DNA from: JAVVVD01 sp036652795
GTDB taxonomy: Bacteria > Bacillota > Clostridia > Christensenellales > CAG-138
NCBI GenBank assembly: GCA_036652795.1
Contig: JAVVVD010000001.1
Coordinates: forward strand, 366,098 to 430,097
Direction of reading: 5' to 3'
DNA length: 64,000 bases
How positions within the stretch are numbered: position 1 is the first letter of the stretch; every line of letters starts with the position of its first letter. A model generated the notes under the pieces. It saw only the letters and a list, made by a program, of their open reading frames with translations. It had not been told where the DNA came from and did no database searches. Position numbers and translations under genes: made by a program. Shown in pieces: positions 26,143 through 35,895 of this stretch.

Positions 26143-26712
26143 TTATATAAGAGATGTTCTTTTTATCATTATCCTTTTTATTACAGCTATTATCATCGCT
26201 ACCAGAAGCGCTGTCATCTGCGCGTTGAGAATGTATATCGATCCCATATTGCAGGATGTATAACCTGTTTGTGCCAGTTCATATGCGCAATTCATCAACT
26301 GCGTTATTATAGGCACCGAACATACAACAAACAGTGATAGCATTCCACCGCCAAGGCAAAGCGCAGCAAGGCCTGATATCACGCCTGTTATTAATCCTGT
26401 ACCCGCGCCAAGCAGCTTTTCAGCTATACATGCAGTGCCTGACATCACTATAACTACCATTGCAGGCAATAATATTCCATGCTCAGTCTCTCTGCCTGAC
26501 ATTATAAGCAAACAGATAGGCAAAACCGCACATGCGATGTTGATCCTCAATTCCGGGTATGGCGCGTATACAAATCCGCTTAGGCATAGCACACAAAGCG
26601 CGCAAAAAATAAGCGCAAATGGTGTTGCGTCCAGCGCGGCGCACACTTGCTCCAGCACGGTGGTGCTTGCCAGTATTATTATGATTACGCTTATTAGGGA
26701 ATAAAGCTGCAT
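26143..26712 (-). CDS. Unknown polytopic membrane protein upstream of spoIIIAA
   Basis: I do not recognise this 189-residue protein. It is very hydrophobic with about five to six membrane segments, an exposed loop containing YAPYPELRIN, and a basic C-terminus ending IKRIMIKRTSLI. The ATG at 26712 has CGGAG 8 bases upstream, but that site lies in the right arm of the pgeF terminator stem. It is on the same strand as spoIIIA and ends 110 bases before it, so a mother-cell membrane role is possible. It has no obvious motif of SpoIIIA subunits or YqhV. Confidence 0.65.
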   Translation of the reverse strand: MQLYSLISVIIIILASTTVLEQVCAALDATPFALIFCALCVLCLSGFVYAPYPELRINIACAVLPICLLIMSGRETEHGILLPAMVVIVMSGTACIAEKLLGAGTGLITGVISGLAALCLGGGMLSLFVVCSVPIITQLMNCAYELAQTGYTSCNMGSIYILNAQMTALLVAMIIAVIKRIMIKRTSLI

Positions 26713-26759
26713 AAAAAAATCTCCGTTCGGGCTATGTATATGAGTTTGCCCAAACAGAG
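26713..26759 (-). terminator. Terminator of pgeF that also contains the next gene's ribosome site
   Basis: On the minus strand a 12-base stem (26759-26748 with 26732-26721, two G-T pairs) and a 15-base loop are followed by ATTTTTTT, a regular terminator. The T-run ends directly at the ATG at 26712, and the last stem bases ACGGAG are the only Shine-Dalgarno candidate of that gene. Confidence 0.85.
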
Positions 26760-26798
26760 TTAGTCAAATTACGTTAAAAACTGGAATGTTATATTTGT

Positions 26799-27635
26799 TT
26801 AAATCAGCTTCATATATGCCGCCATAGATCCCGTTTCGCCATGATCTCGCCTATAGGAAAAGAGTTTGTCCTCCATCTCGTACGTGCAAGCTTGCATCAT
26901 GGTTATATGCTCAGGGAGCAGCCCTGCATCCATAAACTGGATCACTGCTGGAATTTCAATGTCAAGTTGAGCTTTCCCTGGCTTTCCCTGCCTATAACAT
27001 GCACAGTCAAATTCCTTTTCAAAGCATTTAGCAAGCTCCATATCCACCTCAAAGCAGTCTATGCATATACAAGGGCCTGTGGATGCTATTATATCCTTTG
27101 GATCAGTTCCATACTCATTTTGCATCAGCTCCACTGCACGCGCACCTATCCTGCCAAGAGTGCCCTTCCATCCGGCATGAGTAAGGCCTATCACATGTTT
27201 TATCGGATCAAATAAAAAATATGCGCCGCAATCAGCATGCGAAGTTATCAGTACCACATTCGGATCATTCGTTACAAGCCCATCACAAAATGGCAGCGGC
27301 TCGCGCGCGAACCCACGCCCGCAGTCCTTATTTGTAACAGGTAATACATTTGTGCCATGTTCATAGTTCACAACGCACATTTGCCCATATTGTAGTCCTG
27401 CGGCCATGCAAAACAGCTTGAAGTTTGCCGTTACATTCGTTTCAGGTTCCGGTCTGCTCCACCCAAGATTAAGCGTATCATACGGAGGGGCGCTTATACC
27501 TCCTACGCGTGCTGAAAAACCGTGCAGCAACCCCTGTTGTTGCTTTAATGATTCCGCTCTAAAAAAGCCTATGCCCTTTGTTTCTTCGTAAATATAGCCG
27601 TGCTTAACAAGCGCGGCTGCATTTTTATATTCCAA
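26799..27635 (-). CDS. pgeF: Peptidoglycan editing factor PgeF (YfiH/laccase-domain)
   Basis: PgeF-type proteins are copper/zinc enzymes; in E. coli PgeF removes wrong amino acids from UDP-MurNAc precursors, and other members have purine nucleoside phosphorylase activity. The 278-residue protein has the metal-site residues in SHADCGAYFLFDP (His and Cys) and LTHAGWKGTLGRI (His), as well as GPCICIDCFEV. It starts 9 bases after nrdR ends. Which of the two activities it has cannot be told from sequence. Confidence 0.93.
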   Translation of the reverse strand: MEYKNAAALVKHGYIYEETKGIGFFRAESLKQQQGLLHGFSARVGGISAPPYDTLNLGWSRPEPETNVTANFKLFCMAAGLQYGQMCVVNYEHGTNVLPVTNKDCGRGFAREPLPFCDGLVTNDPNVVLITSHADCGAYFLFDPIKHVIGLTHAGWKGTLGRIGARAVELMQNEYGTDPKDIIASTGPCICIDCFEVDMELAKCFEKEFDCACYRQGKPGKAQLDIEIPAVIQFMDAGLLPEHITMMQACTYEMEDKLFSYRRDHGETGSMAAYMKLI

Positions 27636-27644
27636 AATTGCCTC

Positions 27645-28100
27645 CTATTTTTCGTTGAGCATCAATTTTAGCTCAGCCATGAAGGTATTTATATCCTTGA
27701 ATTGTCTATATACCGATGCAAACCTAACGTATGCAACCTCATCCAGTTCTTTAAGCCTTGTCATCACCATTTCGCCTATAGCCTGGCTGGGTATCTCCTG
27801 ATCCAGCGAATTGAACACCTCGCGCACCACATCATCCACCAGCTTGTCCTGCTCCACTGCTGATATTGGCCTCTTTTCACAGGCCTTACGAACTCCGCTG
27901 AGTATCTTTTCGCTATCGAAGGCTTCGCGTCTGCCATCTTTTTTAACGACCATTATGGGGATTTCTTCTATTTTCTCGTATGTGGTGAAGCGTTTACCGC
28001 AGCTGATGCATTCGCGTCTGCGTCTTATCGCCATGCCATCATCGGTCGGTCGTGAATCCACCACCTTGCTCTCGCAGCTAGGGCAATACCGACATTTCAT
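27645..28100 (-). CDS. nrdR: Transcriptional repressor NrdR
   Basis: NrdR represses ribonucleotide reductase genes in response to ATP/dATP. The 151-residue protein has an N-terminal zinc ribbon (CRYCPSCESKVVDSR ... CISCGKRFTTYEKIE) and an ATP-cone domain from about residue 48 (MVVKKDGRREAFDSEKILSG). The first Cys pair is spaced slightly differently from the usual MRCPFC start. Next gene downstream is pgeF; ymxH-like is upstream, an order common in Clostridia. Confidence 0.96.
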   Translation of the reverse strand: MKCRYCPSCESKVVDSRPTDDGMAIRRRRECISCGKRFTTYEKIEEIPIMVVKKDGRREAFDSEKILSGVRKACEKRPISAVEQDKLVDDVVREVFNSLDQEIPSQAIGEMVMTRLKELDEVAYVRFASVYRQFKDINTFMAELKLMLNEK

Positions 28101-28169
28101 TTTAAAAACCTCCCATGCGTGATGCTTTGTAATATAATATCATGTTTTCTATTCATTTGCTATACCGAT

Positions 28170-28412
28170 TTACATAATTATATCCACCAATATAACATCA
28201 TCTCCTATCTTGGATATCTTATTATATGGTATTACAAGCTCCTCATCGCTGCGCAGCAGCCCCCAACATCTTGGAGGTCCAGGCACTACTATAGCATTTA
28301 TCAATCCAGAACATGCATCCATCTCCAAATCACATATGCAGCCCAGTCTAGAACCATCCCGTACGTTTATCACTTCCTTACGCCGCATCTCACAGAAGTT
28401 CATCATAGCCAT
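28170..28412 (-). CDS. YlmC/YmxH family PRC-barrel sporulation protein
   Basis: The protein of about 80 residues is a single PRC-barrel: FCEMRRKEVINVRDGSRLG, then a hydrophobic strand with INAIVVPGP and a C-terminal KISKIGDDVILVDI. YmxH/YlmC proteins occur in spore formers with unknown function. The ATG at 28412 lies 8 bases after AGGTG; several neighbouring ATGs (28418, 28406, 28403) are also possible. Confidence 0.88.
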   Translation of the reverse strand: MAMMNFCEMRRKEVINVRDGSRLGCICDLEMDACSGLINAIVVPGPPRCWGLLRSDEELVIPYNKISKIGDDVILVDIIM

Positions 28413-28594
28413 TTGCATCACCTCATTAGAATGATATGCATTTTATGCTCCGATAAACCATATAATCTCATATTAAATCGTGTTTACATTAATTGAATTA
28501 GTAAATCATCAGCAATCCTCATACTTCTTTCCGTCATTTTCCCTTTGCTTTAATTTTTAAATAAACGCCATGGCAAAAATCAATACATCTATAG

Positions 28595-28631
28595 AAAACC
28601 CCCACTGCAGCCTAACGGCACCGTGGGGGTT
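28595..28631 (-). terminator. Terminator after pheT
   Basis: A perfect 9-base stem AACCCCCAC/GTGGGGGTT (28631-28623 with 28605-28597), extended inside by imperfect pairing, is followed on the minus strand by TTTTC. It lies 24 bases after the pheT stop. Confidence 0.8.
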
Positions 28632-28654
28632 AATGTTTTTTATTTTAGCACAAT

Positions 28655-31054
28655 CTATGCGCGAAGTTCGGCGCCCAGCTGATCTTTGAGCGTGGTTATT
28701 ACGCTCTGCATCGCGTTGGTTATATCCTCATCGGCCAGCGTCCTATCTGCCGCCCTTAGCATAAATGAATATGCCATGCTCTTTTTGCCATCGGCTACGC
28801 CATTGCCCCTATATACGTCAAACAACTGCACATCTGACAATATTACATTAACAGGCGCTTTGAGTATGGCGGCCGTTATGCTTGCCGATGTAACTGCTTC
28901 ATCCACCACAACGGCAATATCGCGCGGTACTGTTGGGTATTTTGGCAATGCTTTATAGGTGGTGTGGGCGCGCTTGTGAGCTGTCAATTTTGCTATACTC
29001 AGCTCTGCCGCATATGCCTTTTGTGGTATCCCGAATGCCTTTACAACATTAGGATGCACCGTGCCAAGTTCGCCAACAATAGCGCCATCAACCAATATTT
29101 CTGCCCTTTGACCCGGTTGGAAGTAGCTGCTGTCGCCCGGACGTATTGTGTATCCATCCATCATGCCGAACTGCTCCAGCAACGCCTCTATGCTGCCTTT
29201 GAGCGTATAAAAATCCTCAGCGCCACTAAATATCACACCCAGCATCTTGCGTTCTTCAGGTAGATCAGCATTATTATCAAAATGTACATTACCAACCTCA
29301 AAGAAACGGTCATGCCCTGTTTTACGGCTGCAATTGAGTGATAGCGTATTAAGCATTCCCGCAAGCAGCGTGGTGCGCATCAAGCTTTGATCCTCGCCAA
29401 ATGGATTCAGCAGCTTTACGGTCTGTCGTTTTTCGTCATTTTCATTTAGCATCAGTGCATCCAGTGTGGCCGGACCTATAAAGTTGTAGTTATATATCTC
29501 ATAACAGCCTTGCGCCACCATTGTATCCTTTATTATATCCTCGTTACGCGTAGCATCGCTTAGCCTGCCACGGAAGGTGTCACCGCGCATAAGTGTAGGC
29601 GGTATGTTATCATAGCCGTATATCCGACCAACTTCCTCCGCAATATCCCAATCCGCCTCAATTCCGCTTTCTATATCCACACGGTAATGCGGCACTGTTA
29701 CCATCAACGCATCACCCTTGATACGGGAATCGATATTGATTGTTGATAGCATATCTGCCATTTGCTTTGGCACAATGTTTGTGTTTAGTATGCGGTTCAC
29801 GTGTGTATAATCTACAGCGATCACACGTTCTTGCGTATCCGCGTTGCAAACATCTATTACGTCGCCTACCACCTTGCCTGCCTCTAGCTCAGAAACCAGC
29901 TCTATAGCCCTATTCACAGCATTCATAGCATTAACAGGCTCTACTCCCTTAATAAAGCGTGCGGCGGCATCCGTCACGTGGTGAAGCTTGCGCGTAGTGC
30001 TTCTTATGTTGCTTCCTTTGAATACTGCTGCCTCAAACAGCGTAGCCTTGGTATTCTCTGTGATTTCAGAATTTTCGCCGCCCATCACACCCGCTATGCC
30101 TACGCCCTTATTGGTATCGGCAATCAACAGCATATCCGGCGTAACCTCACGCACCTTACCATCCAGCGTTGTAACAAGCTCACCTTCCTTTGCGTTGCGT
30201 ACCACGATATGCCCATCCGCCACGCAAGCAAGATCAAACGCATGCATTGGGTGTCCATATTCCACCATCACATAGTTGGTAATATCCACAATGTTATTTA
30301 TTGGCCGCAACCCTACGCTGCGCAGTTTTTTCTGCATCCATACTGGTGATTGCCGTATAACGAGGTCAGTTACCACGCGAGCGGCGTATCTTGGGCAAAG
30401 CTCGGTATTGAGCACCGTCACAGATGCATAATCTGCGCTGTTACCAATGCCCTTTATCCGCTTTATCACGGGTTCGTTAAAACGCTTTCCCAGTGCGGCG
30501 GCCGCCTCACGACATATGCCGATTATACTCTGGCAGTCTGCGCGGTTAGGGGTAAGTTCTATATCGAATATCACGCTATTCATGTCAAGCGCGTCCTGTA
30601 TGCGCTGACCCAGAGGATGATCCTCCTGCAATATCATTATGCCGTGAATCTGAGCACCGGGGTAATCACCATCCGTTAAGCCAAGCTCCTTACCTGAGCA
30701 CAACATACCGCAGCTTGGCACGCCTCGCATCACCGTGGGTTTAATTGTTATGCCGCCCGCAAGTGTTGCGCCGTCCATTGCCACAGGCACCAGCGCCCCC
30801 TCGAACACATTATCGGCACCCGTAACGATGCTAAGAATAGCCGTGCCAACATCGATACCGCAAATCTGCAATTTATCCGCATCAGGGTGCTTTTCAAGAG
30901 TAGTTATCTTTCCAACAACCACATTGCTTATGCCTGGCATCTCATCTATTATTTCGGCAACTTCAAAGCCACGCCACATCATCAACTCCACGAATTTTTC
31001 GGGAGTTACATCAAAGTCCACATATTCCTTCAACCATTTAAGCGGTAATTTCAT
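28655..31054 (-). CDS. pheT: Phenylalanyl-tRNA synthetase beta subunit
   Basis: PheT is the large subunit of the heterotetrameric Phe-tRNA synthetase. The 799-residue protein has the EMAP-like tRNA-binding domain (about 40-150, VVVGKITTLEKHPDADKLQ), the B3/B4 editing domain (MVEYGHPMHAFDL), B5 domain, a catalytic-core-like domain and the C-terminal anticodon-binding FDX-ACB domain (ALPKYPTVPRDIAVVVDE). GGAGGTG precedes the ATG. It is 15 bases from pheS under one T-box. Confidence 0.98.
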   Translation of the reverse strand: MKLPLKWLKEYVDFDVTPEKFVELMMWRGFEVAEIIDEMPGISNVVVGKITTLEKHPDADKLQICGIDVGTAILSIVTGADNVFEGALVPVAMDGATLAGGITIKPTVMRGVPSCGMLCSGKELGLTDGDYPGAQIHGIMILQEDHPLGQRIQDALDMNSVIFDIELTPNRADCQSIIGICREAAAALGKRFNEPVIKRIKGIGNSADYASVTVLNTELCPRYAARVVTDLVIRQSPVWMQKKLRSVGLRPINNIVDITNYVMVEYGHPMHAFDLACVADGHIVVRNAKEGELVTTLDGKVREVTPDMLLIADTNKGVGIAGVMGGENSEITENTKATLFEAAVFKGSNIRSTTRKLHHVTDAAARFIKGVEPVNAMNAVNRAIELVSELEAGKVVGDVIDVCNADTQERVIAVDYTHVNRILNTNIVPKQMADMLSTINIDSRIKGDALMVTVPHYRVDIESGIEADWDIAEEVGRIYGYDNIPPTLMRGDTFRGRLSDATRNEDIIKDTMVAQGCYEIYNYNFIGPATLDALMLNENDEKRQTVKLLNPFGEDQSLMRTTLLAGMLNTLSLNCSRKTGHDRFFEVGNVHFDNNADLPEERKMLGVIFSGAEDFYTLKGSIEALLEQFGMMDGYTIRPGDSSYFQPGQRAEILVDGAIVGELGTVHPNVVKAFGIPQKAYAAELSIAKLTAHKRAHTTYKALPKYPTVPRDIAVVVDEAVTSASITAAILKAPVNVILSDVQLFDVYRGNGVADGKKSMAYSFMLRAADRTLADEDITNAMQSVITTLKDQLGAELRA

Positions 31055-31069
31055 ATTTTCGCACCTCCC

Positions 31070-32092
31070 TTAGAATTGGCTCAAAAACCGTGCATCGTTC
31101 TCATACTCAAGACGAATATCCGTTATCCCATATTTCAGGCTGGTTATCCTATCCACACCTACACCAAAAGCAATTGCCTTCCACTCATGAGGGTCAAGCC
31201 CGCAGTTCTCCAGTTCGTGTGGATTTGTCACGCCGCAGCCAAGTATTTCCAGCCACCCCGTACCCTTGCATATTCGGCACCCCTTGCCACCACATATCGT
31301 GCAGGAAATATCCACCTCAGCGGATGGCTCTGTAAATGGGAAATAACTTGGTCTAAAACGCATCTTCACATCCTCGCCAAACACCGCGTGCACAAATGTA
31401 AGCAGTGTTCCTTTAAGGTCGGCAAGCGTCAATTCCTTATCTACAATAAAACCCTCCATCTGCATGAAAACCGGGCTATGGCTGGCATCCACCTCATCAA
31501 CGCGGAACACGCGGCCAGGCATCACCAACCTAAACGGCGGCTTTATCCCAAGCAGTGCACGCGCCTCGCAGGGGGATGTATGGGTACGCAGCACAACACG
31601 CTCGTTAACATAGAACGTATCCTGCATATCCCTTGCAGGATGGTCAAGTGGCAAATTGAGCTTAGTGAAGTTATAGTCGTCATACTCTATCTCAGGACCT
31701 TCAAATGTTGTAAAGCCCATTCCAATGAGTGCATCGCGTATCTCGCGATATGTTTTTGTCATTGGGTGCAGCCGTCCGTGCGGAAGTGTACGCTTACCCG
31801 GCTCTGTCACATCCAGCGCTTCCATCTGGAATCTGCGCTCCAACATCAAATCTGCAAGACGCCGCTTGTGCTGTATCAGCTCCTCTTCAAGCTCCTTTTT
31901 AACGGCATTTGCAGTCTGTCCCATTATGGCGCGCTGTTCCTTGCTCAGCTGACCCATGGTGCGCAGTATCTCTGTTAACGCACCGTTACGGCCAAGCACC
32001 GATACGTTTATCGCGTCCAGCTCCGCCTCATCGCGCACCTGCTTAAGCTTTTCCAGCGTCTCTTGTCTGATTTTTTGCAATGCATCCGTCAT
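31070..32092 (-). CDS. pheS: Phenylalanyl-tRNA synthetase alpha subunit
   Basis: PheS carries the class II active site that charges tRNA-Phe. It has an N-terminal coiled-coil arm (residues about 1-90) and then motif 2 and 3 sequences: MQDTFYV, RTHTSPCEARALL, VFRVDEVDASHSPVFMQMEG, RPSYFPFTEPSAEVDI and IAFGVGVDRI. The 340-residue length is standard. A GGAGGAG site precedes the ATG. Expression is expected to be controlled by the T-box leader upstream. Confidence 0.98.
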   Translation of the reverse strand: MTDALQKIRQETLEKLKQVRDEAELDAINVSVLGRNGALTEILRTMGQLSKEQRAIMGQTANAVKKELEEELIQHKRRLADLMLERRFQMEALDVTEPGKRTLPHGRLHPMTKTYREIRDALIGMGFTTFEGPEIEYDDYNFTKLNLPLDHPARDMQDTFYVNERVVLRTHTSPCEARALLGIKPPFRLVMPGRVFRVDEVDASHSPVFMQMEGFIVDKELTLADLKGTLLTFVHAVFGEDVKMRFRPSYFPFTEPSAEVDISCTICGGKGCRICKGTGWLEILGCGVTNPHELENCGLDPHEWKAIAFGVGVDRITSLKYGITDIRLEYENDARFLSQF

Positions 32093-32126
32093 ACGATCTC
32101 CTCCAAATAAAACTTAATCAACAAAT

Positions 32127-32395
32127 AAAAACGCGCCATCATCCAAAAGGGACGAAGGCGCGTTCGTGGTACCACCCTGATTCGCTCTGCTATCACAGAG
32201 CCTCTTACGCTATATCGGGCTTACCCGGCGCCGACTACTCACCACTGCTTTTGATGCATGGCTTCCCCAGCGCGGCTCGGGAGAGAACTTATGCGGGGTA
32301 ACAACACGAATCGCTCACAGCATATGCGATTCTCTCTGAGGCGTAGTTAAAATCCCTGCTTTGCTCCGTCATAGCCTGTATTTATCCGATAATGT
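32127..32395 (-). ncRNA. T-box leader (tRNA-Phe-sensing riboswitch) of pheST
   Basis: The minus strand between the nuclease gene and pheS contains the T-box sequence AGGGTGGTACCACG (32178-32165), a stem III-like hairpin GCTCTG/CAGAGC just before it, and a terminator ACGCGCC...GGCGCGT with five Ts (32164-32127) that would compete with the antiterminator. Upstream sequence to about 32395 can form the long Stem I (contains AGAGAG and CTCTCCC pairing parts). In this RNA class uncharged tRNA binding blocks termination. I could not place the UUC specifier codon with certainty, so the 5' end is approximate. It fills the only long gap here. Confidence 0.93.
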
Positions 32396-32423
32396 TAACA
32401 CAATGGTTTAAAAACTTCAATGT

Positions 32424-34043
32424 TTATTTGAGCAGTTTCTCCCATTTATCAACAAACTGTGTGATATCCAGCTCCATTATGCTCAACTTCAGCCTTGTAG
32501 TCTCGTCGCCGGATGAAACTGCCTCCAGCATATCCGCTATGCGCTGCGCCTGGGCGCGTATACGCAAGGTATCCGTTTCTTCACGCATATGCATCGGCTT
32601 TGTAACAGGCGCCAGCGGTTGTGGCCGCATTGCGTTTGCCACCATATCGTATTCCTGGCCAAGTTCCGGTATATTCACCTCATAACCCAACGAGCTAATG
32701 GCTTGCTTAAGGCTATCCAGCACGCTGCTTTCTCCATGAACAAGGAATATATGGCTTGGCTTTTGCTTGATATTGCCTACCCATTCTATCAGCTCATCCC
32801 TGCCCGCATGACCCGAGAAGCCTTCTATACGTTCAATAGTGGCGTTTACCCTTACGTCCTCACCAAACAACCTCACCTTTTTCGCTCCGTCAAGCAGCAT
32901 CCTTCCAAGTGTGCCCTCTGCCTGATAGCCAACAAACACTATTGTGGAATCCGCACGATATAGGTTGTGCTTAAGATGATGCCTTATACGCCCCGCATCG
33001 CACATGCCTGATGAGGATATTATTATGTTTGAACCCTGCTGAGAGTTTATCAGCTTGCTCTCGTCCGCCGTCTGCGCAACGCGCAGCGATTCAAATTCAA
33101 AAGGAGAACCGCCTGCAGCTATTCTGCGCGTTTCTTCATCGTAATAGCCCTTTGCGCAGTGCTCATATATCTTTGTTGCACTTATGCCCAGCGGGCTATC
33201 TATATACACCGGCACTCGCTCAAGCCCCGGCACCGCACCATTTAGCAGCATTTTTTTAATATAAAACAGCAGCTCCTGCGTTCTGCCAACCGCAAAGGAT
33301 GGTATCACTATGTTGCCGCCGCGGATTATGGCAGCCTTTAATATCTTAGCAAGCTGATCCTCCTTGGCGCGCGTCGTGGATACCTCGTGGTTACGGTCAC
33401 CATAGGTTCCCTCCATCACCAGATAATCAGCACCGTCTATACTCTGTGGATCGCAGATGATTGGCCGATCGTCACGCCCAATATCACCGGAGAATACCAC
33501 CTTAGTTGTTACGCCCTTTTCCTCTATCCACAGCTCTATTGATGCTGAACCCAGTAAATGCCCCGCATCCGCAAAACGTGCCTTTACGCCATCGATCACC
33601 TGTATTGGTTCATTGTAGCTGCATGAGCGAAAATGTTTTAGCGCATCGTTTGCATCCTCAACGGTGTACATTGGTTCCACAAGGGATTTCCCTGCGCGCG
33701 TATTCTTTCTGTTCTGATATTCGGCTTCTTGCTGCTGAATGTGACCGCTGTCCGGCAGCATTATCGATGCAAGCTCAGCCGTTGCCTCAGTTGTAAACAC
33801 ATTTCCAGTAAAGCCGCGCTTTGTTAGAAGTGGTATTAAACCGCTATGGTCGATGTGGGCATGGGTAAGCATTACCGCACTTATATCCTTTGGTTCGAAT
33901 GGAAATTGATCCTCTCCATATTCACCCTTTGTATCCGCACCTTGCCGCATACCGCAATCTACTAGTATGTTTCCGCCATCAAAGCTGATAAGATGGCACG
34001 AGCCGGTTACCGCACGCGCTGCGCCGCAAAATCTAACCTTCAT
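32424..34043 (-). CDS. Beta-CASP metallo-beta-lactamase-fold ribonuclease-like protein
   Basis: The 539-residue protein has a metallo-beta-lactamase fold with zinc motif THAHIDHSG, further metal ligands in DAGHLLGSA and FSGDIGRDDRP, and the beta-CASP insert followed by the RNA-specificity motif (GFSGHAGRDELIEW) with HGE. Such proteins are CPSF73/YSH1-like nucleases acting on RNA. After about residue 440 there is an unshared tail that ends in an amphipathic segment. The ATG at 34043 follows AGAGG; 34088 would start inside the previous terminator. The exact RNA target is not known. Confidence 0.9.
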   Translation of the reverse strand: MKVRFCGAARAVTGSCHLISFDGGNILVDCGMRQGADTKGEYGEDQFPFEPKDISAVMLTHAHIDHSGLIPLLTKRGFTGNVFTTEATAELASIMLPDSGHIQQQEAEYQNRKNTRAGKSLVEPMYTVEDANDALKHFRSCSYNEPIQVIDGVKARFADAGHLLGSASIELWIEEKGVTTKVVFSGDIGRDDRPIICDPQSIDGADYLVMEGTYGDRNHEVSTTRAKEDQLAKILKAAIIRGGNIVIPSFAVGRTQELLFYIKKMLLNGAVPGLERVPVYIDSPLGISATKIYEHCAKGYYDEETRRIAAGGSPFEFESLRVAQTADESKLINSQQGSNIIISSSGMCDAGRIRHHLKHNLYRADSTIVFVGYQAEGTLGRMLLDGAKKVRLFGEDVRVNATIERIEGFSGHAGRDELIEWVGNIKQKPSHIFLVHGESSVLDSLKQAISSLGYEVNIPELGQEYDMVANAMRPQPLAPVTKPMHMREETDTLRIRAQAQRIADMLEAVSSGDETTRLKLSIMELDITQFVDKWEKLLK

Positions 34044-34076
34044 ATAATTATACCTCTTTCCTTTAAAAATAAAGCA

Positions 34077-34101
34077 GGGCAAGGACATAAAGTCCTTGCC
34101 C
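34077..34101 (-). terminator. Terminator after the SEC-C gene
   Basis: A perfect 10-base stem GGGCAAGGAC/GTCCTTGCCC with a 5-base loop is followed on the minus strand by TGCTTTATTTTT. It separates the SEC-C gene from the nuclease gene. Confidence 0.8.
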
Positions 34102-34109
34102 GGTGTTTG

Positions 34110-34613
34110 CTATTTACCAGCTCCGCAGCATTTTTTATATTTTTTTCCGCTACCGCATGGGCATGGGTCATTGCGGCCCGTAATCTGCTGCTTGATGAAC
34201 ATTTTTGACGCACGGAATTCCTTTGTGATCATCTTGCGTTTATCTTCACTTAGTATTGCATCCCATTCAGGCAATCCATACAGCCAGTTTGCTTTGGCGT
34301 CCAGCATATTAAAATAAAGCTTTTCAAAGTCTATATTAAGTTCTATCTTGCTGCCGCTCTTTAGGCTGTCAAGCTTAAGCTCTTTTTTAAGGCTGCTGTT
34401 TATTCCGTCTAAAAATCCTGTAAAGGTAACCTCATCCATGCCGAATTCTTCGGCCAGTTCACAAAGCTTGCCCTCACGTACATGTTCATGGTCGCCAAGC
34501 AGCTTTTTGTAGTTATCGGTTTCCATATCAAAATACTTATTCCAGAATTCTTTTGTTTCCTGCTCGTTGCGCTCGGCATCCGTAATTTCTTTCCATTCGC
34601 TAAATAAACTCAT
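34110..34613 (-). CDS. SEC-C motif zinc-binding protein
   Basis: The 167-residue protein is mostly helical and acidic and ends in a perfect SEC-C motif GRNDPCPCGSGKKYKKCCG, the zinc site also found at the SecA C-terminus. The N-terminal 140 residues resemble other small clostridial SEC-C proteins but give no function. The ATG at 34613 follows GGAG with 7 bases spacing. A link to ribosome or SecB-type binding is only by analogy to the motif. Confidence 0.85.
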   Translation of the reverse strand: MSLFSEWKEITDAERNEQETKEFWNKYFDMETDNYKKLLGDHEHVREGKLCELAEEFGMDEVTFTGFLDGINSSLKKELKLDSLKSGSKIELNIDFEKLYFNMLDAKANWLYGLPEWDAILSEDKRKMITKEFRASKMFIKQQITGRNDPCPCGSGKKYKKCCGAGK

Positions 34614-34669
34614 CAAAGTTCTCCTGTGTGCAATATTTGGTAAAAGTCATCTTCTGAATTATCTCCGTT

Positions 34670-35881
<1,212 letters not shown>

Positions 35882-35895
35882 TTTTTATTTTTACC

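Noticed and set aside
29978..30349. Plus-strand frame of 123 codons within pheT
   Set aside because: Antisense of a fully conserved synthetase region without start signals.
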